This document shows, piece by piece, positions 20,368 to 31,627 of a stretch of DNA of 64,000 nucleotides (position 1 is the stretch's first letter; each line of letters opens with the position of its first letter). Origin of the DNA: Lepas anatifera (Eukaryota > Arthropoda > Thecostraca > Lepadidae). Made by a program: the position numbers and the translations under genes. The notes under the pieces are model-generated. The model was given only the letters and a program-made list of their open reading frames with translations. It had not been told where the DNA came from and ran no database searches. Where the stretch lies: positions 62,001 to 126,000 of the forward strand of contig JAOTON010002103.1 in NCBI GenBank assembly GCA_034440635.1. Direction: 5' to 3'.

Positions 20368-23338
20368 TGCTAGCTCTTTGATGAATTACTCAAATATCAA
20401 GCAGGTATTAGCAGCAATCATCATTACATTACTTTAACTTTATATGAATTCGCTGAAAAAAGCCTATGGCTGGTGGCAAGATGATTCAACCCACAGCCTC
20501 ACTCAACCATCCGCTTTCTGCCTTTGCTTAGATGGTATGAATGAAAATGGTAACATTTTAGATGGTTGATAATTTTGTCTGCAGGGGTCTGCAAATAGTC
20601 TTGTCTAATGTGACTGCAGCAGTTTTCTCGTTTGTTCCTCTCTCGATAATTTAATGCAATTTTCAATATCCAAGCAACGTAAATCGTTACGATTTTGGAA
20701 TTTGCCCGTTTCATTCTTGTTGGCAGACAGGAAACATGAAATTTACTGATTCTTCGCCAATTTTAAAGCCCACTCAGAACGAAACACATTTAAATGAGTG
20801 TCGATTGTCTGCTGTTATATCTACCCGCCGCTTTGAATAAGCGGTAATGTTTACTTGCTCTTTCAGGAAGTCTTCGCTGCTGGCATGCTCAGGAGGCGAT
20901 GTTTGCCAACTGCCATTTGAGTTGGCAAACAAAGCCTGCAAGAAAGTTTTCGTAACTGAAGAAGAGAGCACATTCAGCCCACTATTGTCGTCTGTAGAAT
21001 TTAGTCTGTGAACTAAGAGCAACATTTCCCATGGTACATTTCCCGTTTGTTGTTCAAGCATGAGTTGTTGGTTGAAATAAATATATTAAGCTCTTATTAT
21101 AATTTTTCGTCTGGTCTGTTCATGCAAGCTAGCGTGTTCAGATACATCAAAGAGACGCAGTGCATCGTTGTCCCCTATGCCTCCATTCGGCGCTGACGTC
21201 CACTGCATCAACGGTCTCGTCAAAGATGGCACCATCGGCCGGAGACGGTATGCCTCCACTTCGTTCGTGGTTTCCGTTCAATACTGCTTCAGCGGGAAGA
21301 AACTCACATAAAATAGTCATTTGTTACCTTAACAAGTGATATATATTCAATAAGTGCGTACGGTGAATATTCGTCGGTAATGGATACGACATGACTAGCT
21401 ATTTCTGAAGGTATATCACTACAGCAGTGGAAAGTTTTTTACGAAGATTGATGTGCCCAAATTTGGAAACATATTAGTATCCCGATATTAAAAGAGAAAG
21501 TATAGAATGAATCATGTGATCTATATGTAATGAGGCCTGTGGCCTATGAATCTATTGGACTGCCTCGAACCAAGTTCGAGACATTAGAAAATGAAAACAC
21601 AGACTTAAGGGACATTTTTAACACCGCTTGCAGGTTTCACTTGAGCTATCCCAAGGACATACTAATCCACACCTCTGCGATATTATGCAGGAACTAGTAT
21701 TTTACACGCCCAATTATTTCTTTAATAAATATCACAGGAAAAAGGACACTTCTGCGATAAAATTTGATGCAGGTAACAATGACTCTTAACAGGTGTATCA
21801 GATAAGCTGAACAATTAGCGTCAAAGCGTCATGTTCCATGTACAAACTGAAGAGTATCACTTTGCATCACCCTCATGAGTTTAGCGCACTTTCCTTGACA
21901 TTTTCGTAAGTGTCTTTGCACACCCTGAATTTTTGCGGACACTTCGCCTTCACGGTCATTGAAGTTTCGTCCACGTTTGACCGTGAGGGAGAGAAAATAA
22001 CACAAAGCCAGGTCGGATGAGAAGGGAGGTTACTGCAGCACGGCGAAATTATTTACCGTAGACTGTTGGATGCTCAGAATTGAGGAGATGCGTTGCCATC
22101 AGTAGTCGATGAAGGTGCCGGCAATTGTCTTGTCACAACTCACGCTTCTTCTTCCCCAACGAACGAGAAGTTTACTCGTGACAGAGCAGGCATCACCACC
22201 ATACTCAGTTTGCGTCCATACACTGAGGGTAAAGGCGAACGGTGTCGAACCGATGATAACGACACCAACCAGGCACTACGCACTCCCCACCTCAGCTTAT
22301 CTGTGTTGCGATTCGGACGAAAGTGTGGGCATCGACCAGGATGGCACAGCGGGAAAGCAGCGGATTCCCCATCCAGGGAGTCGGCTCACGCATTATCCAC
22401 AATATTGCAGGGAGAGAAAGTTCATTACATAAACAAGCAGCACTGGACTACTATCACCATTAAACAGCGCAGCACGAAGCTGCGGTGGCTGACTTGGCGT
22501 CTGAGAAGATGGTGATGCAGTCCGTTTCATAGTTTGCCACGGCCGAGAACAAGTAGAATATCTTGGCACGGTAGTGAGAGCACAGCTGTCCGTCTGTAAT
22601 CTTGTCACTAGCCACTCAGATCTCTAGTTCGAACGTGGAGAACTTCCATTTTCTTAGCAATCGGCTGCTTATGGCCACAGTGCGGACAAAGCTGAGAGCA
22701 GAGATAATAATTACCGAGCTCTGTGCCGGCCCAGGACCCGTAGGTACCCCGATATCCTACCCTGCAGCCTCGCACCTGGTGAGAGAAAGAGGAGAGTAAC
22801 GTCAGTAAGAAGAAGACTGGAGCAGTGGTGATGACTTTGAGCTGCCTCGTAATCCTACCATTTGAATTCTTCTGAATGGTAGGGAGTGCGTGCATTTTGA
22901 AAATGGTTTGCATGTTGGAATTATTGTTGTTGGATGCTGGAATTTTGCATATACATTTATTAACATGGACAGTTATGAAAATATGACTCAAATAATATGT
23001 GTTTTTCAATTGTCTGAGCACAATTTCAGCGAGCAGTTCCAAGTAGTACCTTCAGTGCATGTTGGAACTGATAAAGATAAGAAATACAATTAAAAGACTA
23101 AATGGCAGATCGGTCACTCATGTTCTTGAACTTATTGGATTACAATGACTTCTTGTGAGCGAGTTCAACAGAAAAATTCAAAATGGAGCAGAACAAGCAC
23201 AAACAACACAAGCGTATCTAATGAAAACCACTGCAAAGGCTCTTCAGACAATCATGAACACCAAAATAAAAATCAACGAGATGAAGCTAGAACTACTTAT
23301 AGCTTTTCAATAGTTAAGTGCCCAAACTGGGACCACCT
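20368..23338. other. intergenic; weak exon-like stretches
   Basis: No gene recognised. A 95-codon minus-strand frame (20774-21061) has no known domain. At 21225-21260 AAAGATGGCACC starts a 37-codon plus-strand frame. On the minus strand, a pyrimidine-rich run ending CACCAG at 22776 is followed by an open stretch to 22608 with Cys pairs (LCSQLCPHCGHKQP), which could be a last exon. The plus strand here also offers CTGGTGAGA, a donor, so the direction is unclear. Confidence 0.35.
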
Positions 23339-23537
23339 CAGGGCATATTTTAAGCTACAAAGTGGTGGGCATTTTGCCCACCAGTCCCCCATGCTATGTC
23401 CACTAATGAACGGCCCTGGACGACCCAGCGCCCACCACTCACCAGTCATCTGATGCTCTAAGAGTGCCCTTTTAGTGGGAATTTGTGCCCTTTTCAGCCG
23501 AATGCCCACCAGTCCCAATTCCTTAAAATATACCCTG
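23339..23537. mobile_element. 199-bp hAT-like MITE with 8-bp target duplication
   Basis: The inverted ends are CAGGGCATATTTTAAG (23339-23354) and its complement with one mismatch (23522-23537). The flanking 8-mers are GACCACCT (23331-23338) and GACTACCT (23538-23545), 7 of 8 identical. CAGGG ends plus an 8-bp duplication are the signature of hAT elements. Inside, GTGGGCATTTTGCCCACCAG and related words form internal palindromes. No coding capacity. Confidence 0.85.
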
Positions 23538-25812
23538 GACTACCTCATGGCAAAAGCTTATTAAAGCATTTTTATTATTTTCAGTTAAAATATCGATGGC
23601 ATAATGATACAAATTTCATTCAGCTGAAGCCTTCTTTGGTTAGAGTGTGAAGCCTTCTATATAGAGTTTGGAAATTTTAAGTTGCAAATAGTAGCAGTAT
23701 TACTGAAATTGGAAAGTGCCCCAGAAATGATTAAGCTAATATATTGTGCCACACAGGCTTGAAGTACCTGGAATTTATTTGTGAATTGTATTTTCAAAAA
23801 CTACAAGGTCCTTAAAGGGAATAACTACCTTTTCAAAATTCTAAAAAGAATGATTGACGGACAATATAAACATAATTTAGGCATACTACCACCTAAAATT
23901 CACATCAGTGTCCACCCTGATCACCCATGGGGCCACACCTAGCACCAGGGTGCCATAGCTATCCCTGAAAATTCTTTCAGGACAGCTGATGGAAATGTGA
24001 GCTTTGGTTTTGCAGACTACTCTTCTGCCAACTGTTTTATCACCAGGACGATTTTCTGCATCATTATTTGTTTAGGAAAATGGCAAAGAGAGCTTAACCA
24101 AATTTTTAAAATGTTCTTTCGTCACTCTCATATTTAGAGGATTTATCCATCACTGAATATTCTTTGCAGTGCCCCACAACTGGTTTTCCACTGGGATGCT
24201 AGCTGTAAAAGCCACCAGGTAAAATATAATCAGTGGGTGGAAAATTTAAATGAAATGAGAGTCAAGCCCTTACCTGTGCAAATCATTGACACTACCATGC
24301 AAAGTTTTGGAATAATTGTTAGCAAAATGTCTTTATTACCATATTTTTTAAGAGTTCATAAATTTACAACAGGAGTATCCAAATGTGTTAAAAAGACCAC
24401 TTCATATCTTGCAACAACCTTATTGGTAGTCTGCTAACATTCACAATTGGTGCAAATAGTCAGTATTTACAACAATAAAATTAGGGCACACCCATAGAGT
24501 GTCTGCTCCCCAAGGACTTCATAGTTGAACTCAGTTGATACTCCCTGCCCAGTTGCACAGACTAACAAAGACCCTGCTTCCATGCACAATGCTGATCAGG
24601 ATTGCATGATTGATCTGGATGCATTTACAATATGGATAAAGCTTTAGGCAACGGAAACCAAAGTTTCAATCTGATTGCATCTATCCATATCGAGCCAGGT
24701 CTGGCAGCACATGGCAGTGGACGTTTAATATTTCCTTACACTGCAAAGAGAAATAAGAGTAGTCCGTTGAGAGTAAAGCTTGCTTTGTTAATAAAAAATT
24801 ATACTAAACCTTAACAAAAAATATTTAGTACACAACATTCAGGAAACAAAACTATTATTAAATACATGAAAGAAACAAGCTTGTGCAAAGAATAACAACT
24901 ATTTTTTAAAAGAAAAATTGTACATTTGAGTGAATGGAGCAAAAGGAAATATCAATTGGGCACTAGAAATGTAGCCAAAAACCGAGATAAAAAACTATTC
25001 TAAACGTCAATGTCAGAGCTCTATCCATATCCATCCAATCTATCCATATTCAAGCCAGTGTTGTGATAACTACAGTTGTTGCATCCTGATTCTCAGCTCA
25101 CTCTGGATTGGTCCATCAAGCAGCAAATGAAAGTCTATTACAAATGTAGGACAAATCATACAAATGGTTTTAAAGGACCACAAAAAGGAACAATGGGCAC
25201 TGCATAAAACACTATAATTCTGCAAGGAGCAAAAAACAGCATGCCAGACAACAAGAAGCATTGCTAAGCCAGACACAGAAATAAGTAGGTGCAATTTACT
25301 CTATTACCTAAGGTGTAGAAACTAATAGTACATAAATAGGTGCTATTTACTCTATTACCTTAGGTGCACTCCTGTATTCGAGGTGATACATGTTCCTGCG
25401 CCAAATTCGTAACGCTCCATTCAACACAGAATTACTATAAAGCTACATCAAAAATCCCAAATCTTTGTGACTGAAATTATTTTCCAGTCATTCCTCTACC
25501 AGAAAAACTAAATTTAATGGCCCTACTCCCACGGATAGTGCAAGAGAACACACAAAAATCCCACCCGAGTCACAATTCCCGCCCACTTATCATGGAGCCG
25601 TGCTGTTGCATGGTTGACCTGACGTCATCGCAGCCGTCAGAGGTCGCCAAACGGTTGCCACTTTTCGCCAATGCTGAAGGGCCGGAGCGCACCCCCCTGC
25701 ACCAGCCTAATGTATAACGTCACCCACCGACCGAAAAAATTACGCCGTATACGCCGGGTCTGCCCGTTGCGTCGCCACCAATGTATTTTTCGACCGAAAT
25801 TCTGCCGCGTGT
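23538..25812. other. AT-rich intergenic; small duplication
   Basis: No gene recognised. A ~46-bp unit with TTTACTCTATTACCT is tandemly repeated twice at about 25280-25370. GC-richer DNA with a CRE-like TGACGTCA lies at 25590-25830, ahead of the right 19-bp repeat. Confidence 0.5.
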
Positions 25813-25831
25813 GCTACGTGAGGATTAGGCT
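25813..25831 (-). repeat. 19-bp terminal-like repeat (right)
   Basis: Exact reverse complement of 12765-12783. A shorter inverted AGCCTAAT at about 25704 suggests that this end could also belong to a 127-bp MITE (about 25704-25831). Confidence 0.55.
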
Positions 25832-26132
25832 AAAGTCGACCGGTTTCATTTATCTCACATAAACATTTTCAAGACTGAGGTACGTTGAATAGTAGTTACA
25901 AAATTTAAGGTTCGAATTTTTATGTCTCGCACAAGATCCCATGCATATGAGCACAAATCACTTCACATTGCGGCAAACAAACATGCAACACGATTAACAC
26001 CACAGAGATTGATTAGATTGTCAAGATGAATAAATAGTCTAAAAGGAAAGCTATACATTACGAGACAAGGACAAAATTCATAATACACTTTAAACGTTAC
26101 AATGAAAGTACATGTGAGGGGGAGGGGCTACT
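25832..26132 (-). other. probable 3' flank of PLE1
   Basis: AT-rich non-coding DNA following the stop of the minus-strand PLE frame. No pseudo-LTR match to the second PLE family was seen. Confidence 0.4.
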
Positions 26133-27623
26133 CTATGATAGCTGAGGCCCCTCAAAAAGTAGGGGAGTTCCCCTGGCGTTCTGTTGTTTATTTATTAGTG
26201 GGTCGCGCTCCCTGATGCATACGGCTTCTAGTGCCGCCAGGCGTCGGACGTCCCGAGCTCGTCCAATGATGGTGGTGTTCTCTATCAGTTGCTGCCTGGT
26301 CAGTCGCCTGTGATGTTCTTCCAGGGTGTGGGAGGATGGTGCTCCACTTTGCAGGTGCATTGTGAGTCTTCTTGATAGTGTTGTTGTCGTGTACCCAATA
26401 TAATCACTGTTTGGGAGGAGTGCACAGTCTCCTATCTGACATTTATATTGGTACACGACGTTTGTTTGTTTCAGTGCCGATTTGTTTTCCGCCATGTTGT
26501 TCTTCATTACCAGGGATGAAGTTGACGGGCTCTGGTAATAAACTTGCAGCTTGATGTTTGCCTCGGGATCGGTTGGCTTGCAGTTCTTTGCGATTATCCT
26601 TTTTATCATCTTTTCTTCGGTCTCGTAGCCTGCTGTCATTTGGCTTCTATAGAAGATGTTGATGATGTTTGTTTGGTCTTTTGCTGCTGTTGCTGTTAAG
26701 TATTTGTTCAGAGTGTTGTTGATTTGTTGGTTTATAAATGCGATGTCGTAGCTGTTGTCGGCTAGCGTTTGTTTTATTCGTCTTAATTCTTTGTGCACGA
26801 GAGGCCATGAAGAACAGTGGGTGAGCGCCCGGTGAACGTATGCTCTCACCACACTGCTTTTGTAGCGTTGAGGGCACTGGCTCTTGTAATTTAGGCACCT
26901 TCCGGCATCTGTCGACTTGCGATGAACGCTGGTGACGAATGGTCCGTCAGCTGCGTCGATAGAAATGTCTAAGAAATTAATATGTTCTTCAACACTTTCT
27001 TCTATCGTGAAGGTAAGCCCCGACACTGCTTCTAGTGTCGACTTGGGGTGTTGCAAGTCATCTTGATCTCTAACTTCCAGAAGTATGTCATCAACATACC
27101 TGCAGTAGAGGGCTGGTTTTTCAGGCGTGTGTTCTAACACTTCGTCTTCGACTGCTACCATAAAGGCTTGGGCGAAGAGCACACCCAGTGGCGAGCCCAT
27201 GGCCATACCGTCAGTTTGGTAATACATATTCCCTTGCGGGCATCGAAATGGAGACTTGGTGGTGCACAGCCTGAGCATGGCACACATAATGTGCTCGGGG
27301 ATGTCGAGTCCTGGTAGTGTGTCATGGCGATACACATAATCAGCAAGGATCTTGATTGTCCGTTCCACAGGTACGTTGGTAAACAGGCTAGTCACGTCCA
27401 AAGAAGCTAGGCTTCCAGTCCTTGCCCTGCCTTTTACGAGATCGATGAACTCAGCCGATGATTTCAGAGAGTATGTTGATGGCACGTAAGGGCTGATGAG
27501 CTTGTTCAATGTTTTTGCTAGCTGATACGTAGGCAGCGGGATGTATATATTTTTTTCTAAAGATCTTACCACATTCTTACTCCCATTGTCAAGCTCTGAT
27601 ATAATATTCCCCAATAAAGTCAT
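26133..27623 (-). pseudogene. 5'-truncated Penelope-like RT with GIY-YIG endonuclease (PLE1)
   Basis: PLE proteins copy element RNA and cut target DNA with a GIY-YIG nuclease. In the 496-codon frame, RT motif A is SLDVTSLFTNVP (74-85, D76), motif B GMAMGSPLG (139-147), motif C YVDD (177-180) and NFLDI (216-220). A cysteine pair (C395, C400) precedes the GIY-YIG domain, with YIGYT (408-412), LSRRL, HTLEEHH, LEA (E466) and INKQ. The first 25 or so codons (up to SLEKN) are translated pseudo-LTR of the neighbouring PLE family, and true RT sequence starts abruptly at IPLPTYQ. The N-terminal third is missing, so the listed start is not the original one. From that point the frame is open to its stop, and the catalytic residues are present. 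It is only moderately similar to the PLE at 27903-30290, so the two are different lineages. Confidence 0.9.
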
Positions 27624-27902
27624 AAAGTTTGACTACCGGTTTCGTCTATTCATGAGACATTATCAAGTCCTACATGTTTTGCTGGAAAATAGAATTGTAG
27701 CCTTTCGTTCTATCTACATACGTTCGAAAAGTATCTAATATTTGTGCAAAGTGTTATCATTTCTTTTAACAAATTGAGTATCAATATGCATGCTAAAATT
27801 CCAAGATCTCCTTCCTGTTTGAAGGCACCACATATATAAGAACACTATATAAAACACGCAAATAAGACACTTGCTCAAATCACTTATTTTTGCCGTTTCA
27901 AG
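27545..27902 (-). repeat. PLE2 pseudo-LTR, downstream copy
   Basis: This ~350-bp segment recurs almost unchanged in the same orientation at 30260-30613 and inverted at about 30960-31320. It contains ACCGGTTTCGTCTATTCATG followed by AGACATTATCAAG, which in minus-strand sense resembles a degenerate hammerhead fold. PLEs typically carry such terminal pLTRs through tandem or partly tandem insertion. Confidence 0.85.
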
Positions 27903-30290
27903 TTATGGAGACCCATCGCTTAACGTGAAGATCCCAAGGTGCTCCCGCTGGTTGTTGAGCGCAGGTCGGCGGATTTGGATCAGGACTGCCTCCATTATCT
28001 TTAGACGTCGCGGGTTGCTTTCGTGGGCGAGGATCCGTGTGTTCTCCACCAAATCCTGGCGTCTGATGTTGGTGTTATGTTCTGTGGCCATGTGTTGTTG
28101 AGGGCCGCCATTCTGGAGGTGGCAAGTGAGGCGTCTTGATAGGGAAGTTGTTGTGTGACCAATATAGGCTACTCGTGGGTTTTGAGGCTTGCAGTCCTCA
28201 TGAGGGCAGGTAAATTCGTAAACTATATTGGTGCACTTGAGTGTTGGGCTTGGGGTCGAGCTATTTTTTAAGATGAAGCTGGATGTTGTTTTCGTTTTAT
28301 AATAGATACGCAGGTTGAGACGGTCATTGTCCTTGGGGATGACATTCCTGCGGATAATGTTTTTGAGGACCTGCTCATCAATTTCATACGAAGATGTCAT
28401 TTGGTTTTTGTAATAGAGGACATGGGTTTGTCCTTGGTCCTTGTGCTGCATTTTGGTCGGGTTCATAAAGTTATTCAGGAGAGTTTTTATTTCTCGGTCG
28501 ATTTCTGCTGCTGGGTAGTTGTTGTTAGTTAGCAGTTGTCGGACGGTGTTTAGATCCAGCAGGTGCCACGAGTTACATGTTTTTAAGGCGTCCCTTATGT
28601 ACATTTGAATGACGCCCTTCTTGTACCGTGCTGGACATTCACTTAATGCATTTAAGCAGCGTCCTGCATCTGTCTTTTTCTGTGGACGGTTGTGTTTTAG
28701 TGCCCATGTTCCGTGTCTAGGGCTATGTCAAGGAAAGGCAGCTTTCCATTCAGCCCTATTTCATAAGTGAACTTCAAAACAGATTTCTTTTCAAGCTCGC
28801 TTTGTAAGCGTTTTAGTGCATTCTCGTTTTCTATCTGGAGATATATGTCGTCTATATACCGTTTGTAGATGTATGGTTGTTCCTCGATATTACCAAGTAC
28901 TTTATCTTCAACATAGCACATATAGGCATTGGCAAACAGGACACCAAGAGGCGACCCCATCGCCACACCATCGACTTGTTTGTATAACTGGCCACATGGT
29001 GAACGAAACGGTGCTTCTGTAGTGCAAGCGAGGAGAAGTTTCTTAAGCACGTTCTTCGGTAGGCTCGGTGGTGGAATGTCATGAGTATGGTATACGTATT
29101 TCAAAATAATCTCTGTCGTCTCTTTCACTGGTACGTTTGTAAACAAACACCGAACATCAAGAGAGGCTACGATGCCTTTTGGTTCATTACATTTTAGGAC
29201 GGTGATGAAATCACTTGACGACTTTAACGTGTTCGTAGAGGAAATATATGGCGTTATAAGCATATTTAACTCGTTAGCGATCCCGTAAGTTGGGGTTGGA
29301 ATCTGTGAGATGATTGGTCTCAGTGGATTTCCATCCTTATGGACTTTTACGTTTCCGTACAAGTAGCCAGGTTTATACTCTCCGATGATACGTTGAAAGT
29401 GGACCCCATCCACTTGCGCGCTTGTCACATCTATCAGTTTGTTTACTTTTTTTCTTTAGTGATTCTGTGCTGTCTTTTGAAATCTTCTGAAATTTGCTAG
29501 TATCCGATTTAATATCATCTAGCCTACGGACATAGTCACAACGATCTAGTATGACATATATCGACGTCTTATCCGCTTTACGAATTACTATGTTTTCATC
29601 CCCACGGAACGACCTCGCAGCTTCTCGTAATCTAGGTGTAAGTAACTTATCATTCTTCGAGCCTCTATTTTTGGTGGCCTCCGCAATAAGTTGCGGGCGT
29701 AGCTCAGGCCTAATCGTAACTTTATTTTCCTTTTCAAGCTTTGTTATCTCTTGAAATAGAAGTTCAATTTCTGCGCCCTTTTCATGAGGTTTGAATCTAC
29801 TCTCAATATGGCATTTTACTCCAAGATTCAAAAACTCTACTTCGTCATCATTGAGAGTTCTCTTAGACAAGGTGATGAAAGAAGCACTTCCCCTCTGAAC
29901 GCAAATCTGGCCTCCATACAAATTACTGAGCTTTTTAATAATCCTTTCTCTAACGACGTCATTGAAGTATACACAACTGTCATGAAGGGCCTTACAAATA
30001 TCAAGGCGTACACTGGCGCTTAAACCTTGCTTATTGAGCTTACCTTGAAGCCGCTTTTGTTCACATTCAAGCGTTCTTGTCTCCTCCTTTTTATTTTTCA
30101 GCTGTTGTTCTACTATACTTTTTCGAAAATCTAGCGTAACTTTCTCTTCTTTGACTGCTTGGTCATGTAATCTTATATTGGTATACTTGGGTAGCAGTTT
30201 ATTGTTGATGCAAGTTTGGTTGAAAATGACCGCGTTCCGGGAGTTTACAGTTTTTTTGTATTTTTTTCTAAAGATCTTACCACATTCTTA
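27903..30290 (-). pseudogene. Penelope-like RT/GIY-YIG gene (PLE2, two frameshifts)
   Basis: A nearly whole PLE protein in three minus-strand frames. The N-terminal part runs from inside the upstream pLTR through INNKLLPKYTNIRLHD and the conserved KADK and SKFQKI segment to about 29440. The RT part (29428-28697) has NVKVHKDG, SLDVRCLFTNVP, GVAMGSPLG, YIDD and PFLDI. The last part, after a shift near 28690, reads KTDAGRCLN and ends with a GIY-YIG domain (YIGHTTTSLSRRL, HMATEHN, LVENT, RRLKIMEA) at 27903. No convincing ATG begins the N-terminal frame, and the first in-phase stop upstream lies in the pLTR, so the start is unknown. An intron or a non-ATG start is possible. Direct pLTRs flank it on both sides. 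Confidence 0.88.
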
Positions 30291-30613
30291 CTCTCATTGT
30301 CAAGGTCTGATATAATATTCCCCAATAAAGTCATACAGTTTGACTACCGGTTTCGTCTATTCATGAGACATTATCAAGTCCTACATGTTTTACTGGAAAA
30401 TAGAATTGTAGCGATTCGTTCTATCTACATACGTTCGAAAAGTATCTAATATTTGTGCAAAGTGTTATCATTTCTTTTAACAAATTGAGTTTCAATATGC
30501 ATGCTAAAATTCCAAGATCTCCTTCCTTTTTGAAGACACCACATATATAAGAACACTATATAAAACACGCAAATAAGACACTTGCTCAAATCACTTATTT
30601 TTGCCAATTCAAG
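30260..30613 (-). repeat. PLE2 pseudo-LTR, upstream copy
   Basis: Direct copy of 27545-27902, differing by scattered substitutions such as TCATACAG for TCATAAAG. Confidence 0.85.
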
Positions 30614-30845
30614 TTATGGAGACCCATCGCTTAACGTGAAGATCCCTAGGTGCTCCCGCTGGTTGTTGAGCGCAGGTCGGCGGATTTGGATCAGGACTGC
30701 CTCCATTATCTTTAGACGTCGCGGGTTGCTTTGGTGGGCGAGGATCCGTGTGTTCTCCACCAAATCCTGGCGTCTGATGTTGGTGTTATGTTCTGTGGCC
30801 ATGTGTTGTTGAGGGCCGCCATTCTGGAGGTGACAAGTGAGGCGA
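30614..30845 (-). pseudogene. PLE2-family GIY-YIG C-terminal fragment
   Basis: 62 or more codons (MATEHNTNIRRQDLVENT onward to TLSDGSP) almost identical to the end of PLE2. This is the 3' end of a further tandem unit, cut off at an inversion point near 30846. Confidence 0.85.
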
Positions 30846-30848
30846 AAG

Positions 30849-31400
30849 CAGCCCGCGACGTCTAAAGATAATGGAGGCAGTCCTGATCCAAATCCGCCGA
30901 CCTGCGCTCAACAACCAGCGGGAGCACCTAGGGATCTTCACGTTAAGCGATGGGTCTCCATAACTTGAATCAGCAAAAATAAGTGATTTAAGCAAGTGTC
31001 TTACTTGCGTGTTTTATATAGCGTTCTTATATATGTGGTGTCTTCAAAAGGAAAGAGATCGTGGAATTTTAGCATGCATATTGATCCTCAATTTGTTAAA
31101 ATAAATGATAACACTTTGCACAAATATTAGATACTTTTCGAACGTATGTGGATAGAACGAATCGCTACAATTCTATTTTTCAGTAAAACATGTAGGACTT
31201 GATAATGTCTCATGAATAGACGAAACCGGTAGTCAAACTGTATGCCTTTATTGGGGAATATTATATCAGAGCTTAACAATGAGAGTAAGAATGTGGTAAG
31301 ATCTTTAGAAAAAATACAAAAAAGCTGGTAAACTCCCGGAACGCGGTCATTTTCAACCAAACTTGCATCAACACTAAACTGCTACCCAAGTATACATACA
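30849..31400 (+). repeat. inverted copy of PLE2 end
   Basis: The sequence from 30849 is the reverse complement of about 30190-30725: GIY-YIG end, pLTR, and the first ~90 bases of the body (CCCGGAACGCGGTCATTTTC). The two copies face each other, with a ~120-bp unmatched spacer left of the junction. It makes a large, imperfect foldback of ~1.2 kb. Confidence 0.85.
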
Positions 31401-31551
31401 TATATATGGATATATGTTACATGTTCTGTTGAAGACCAAGGAATATCTCGTGTTGATCAGCTTTTTGTTTCTCGCTCCAATTCTCTCCATGTTTTTCGCT
31501 GTTCTTGAGTTAGTTTAAATATTTGGTTAGCAAAGGTTAGAAAATATTTGG

Positions 31552-31552
<1 letters not shown>

Positions 31553-31597
<45 letters not shown>

Positions 31598-31620
31598 GAT
31601 ATATATGATATATATGTATA
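31553..31620. repeat. (TA)n microsatellite
   Basis: TA units with short ATGA interruptions, directly ahead of the 17-bp array. Confidence 0.95.
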
Positions 31621-31627
31621 TGATACC

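Larger units (their letters stand above)
27545..30613 (-). mobile_element. Penelope-like element PLE2 with two direct pseudo-LTRs
   Basis: The coding body lies between two nearly identical ~350-bp pLTRs in direct orientation, the layout expected of a PLE that inserted as a partial tandem dimer. A fragment of the next upstream unit follows at 30614-30845. The downstream pLTR abuts the truncated PLE1 RT, a join that suggests PLE2 inserted into, or recombined with, PLE1. Confidence 0.85.

Noticed and set aside
26133..30290. Host telomerase or a group II intron RT
   Set aside because: The GIY-YIG nuclease after the RT and the pLTR repeats identify Penelope-like elements.
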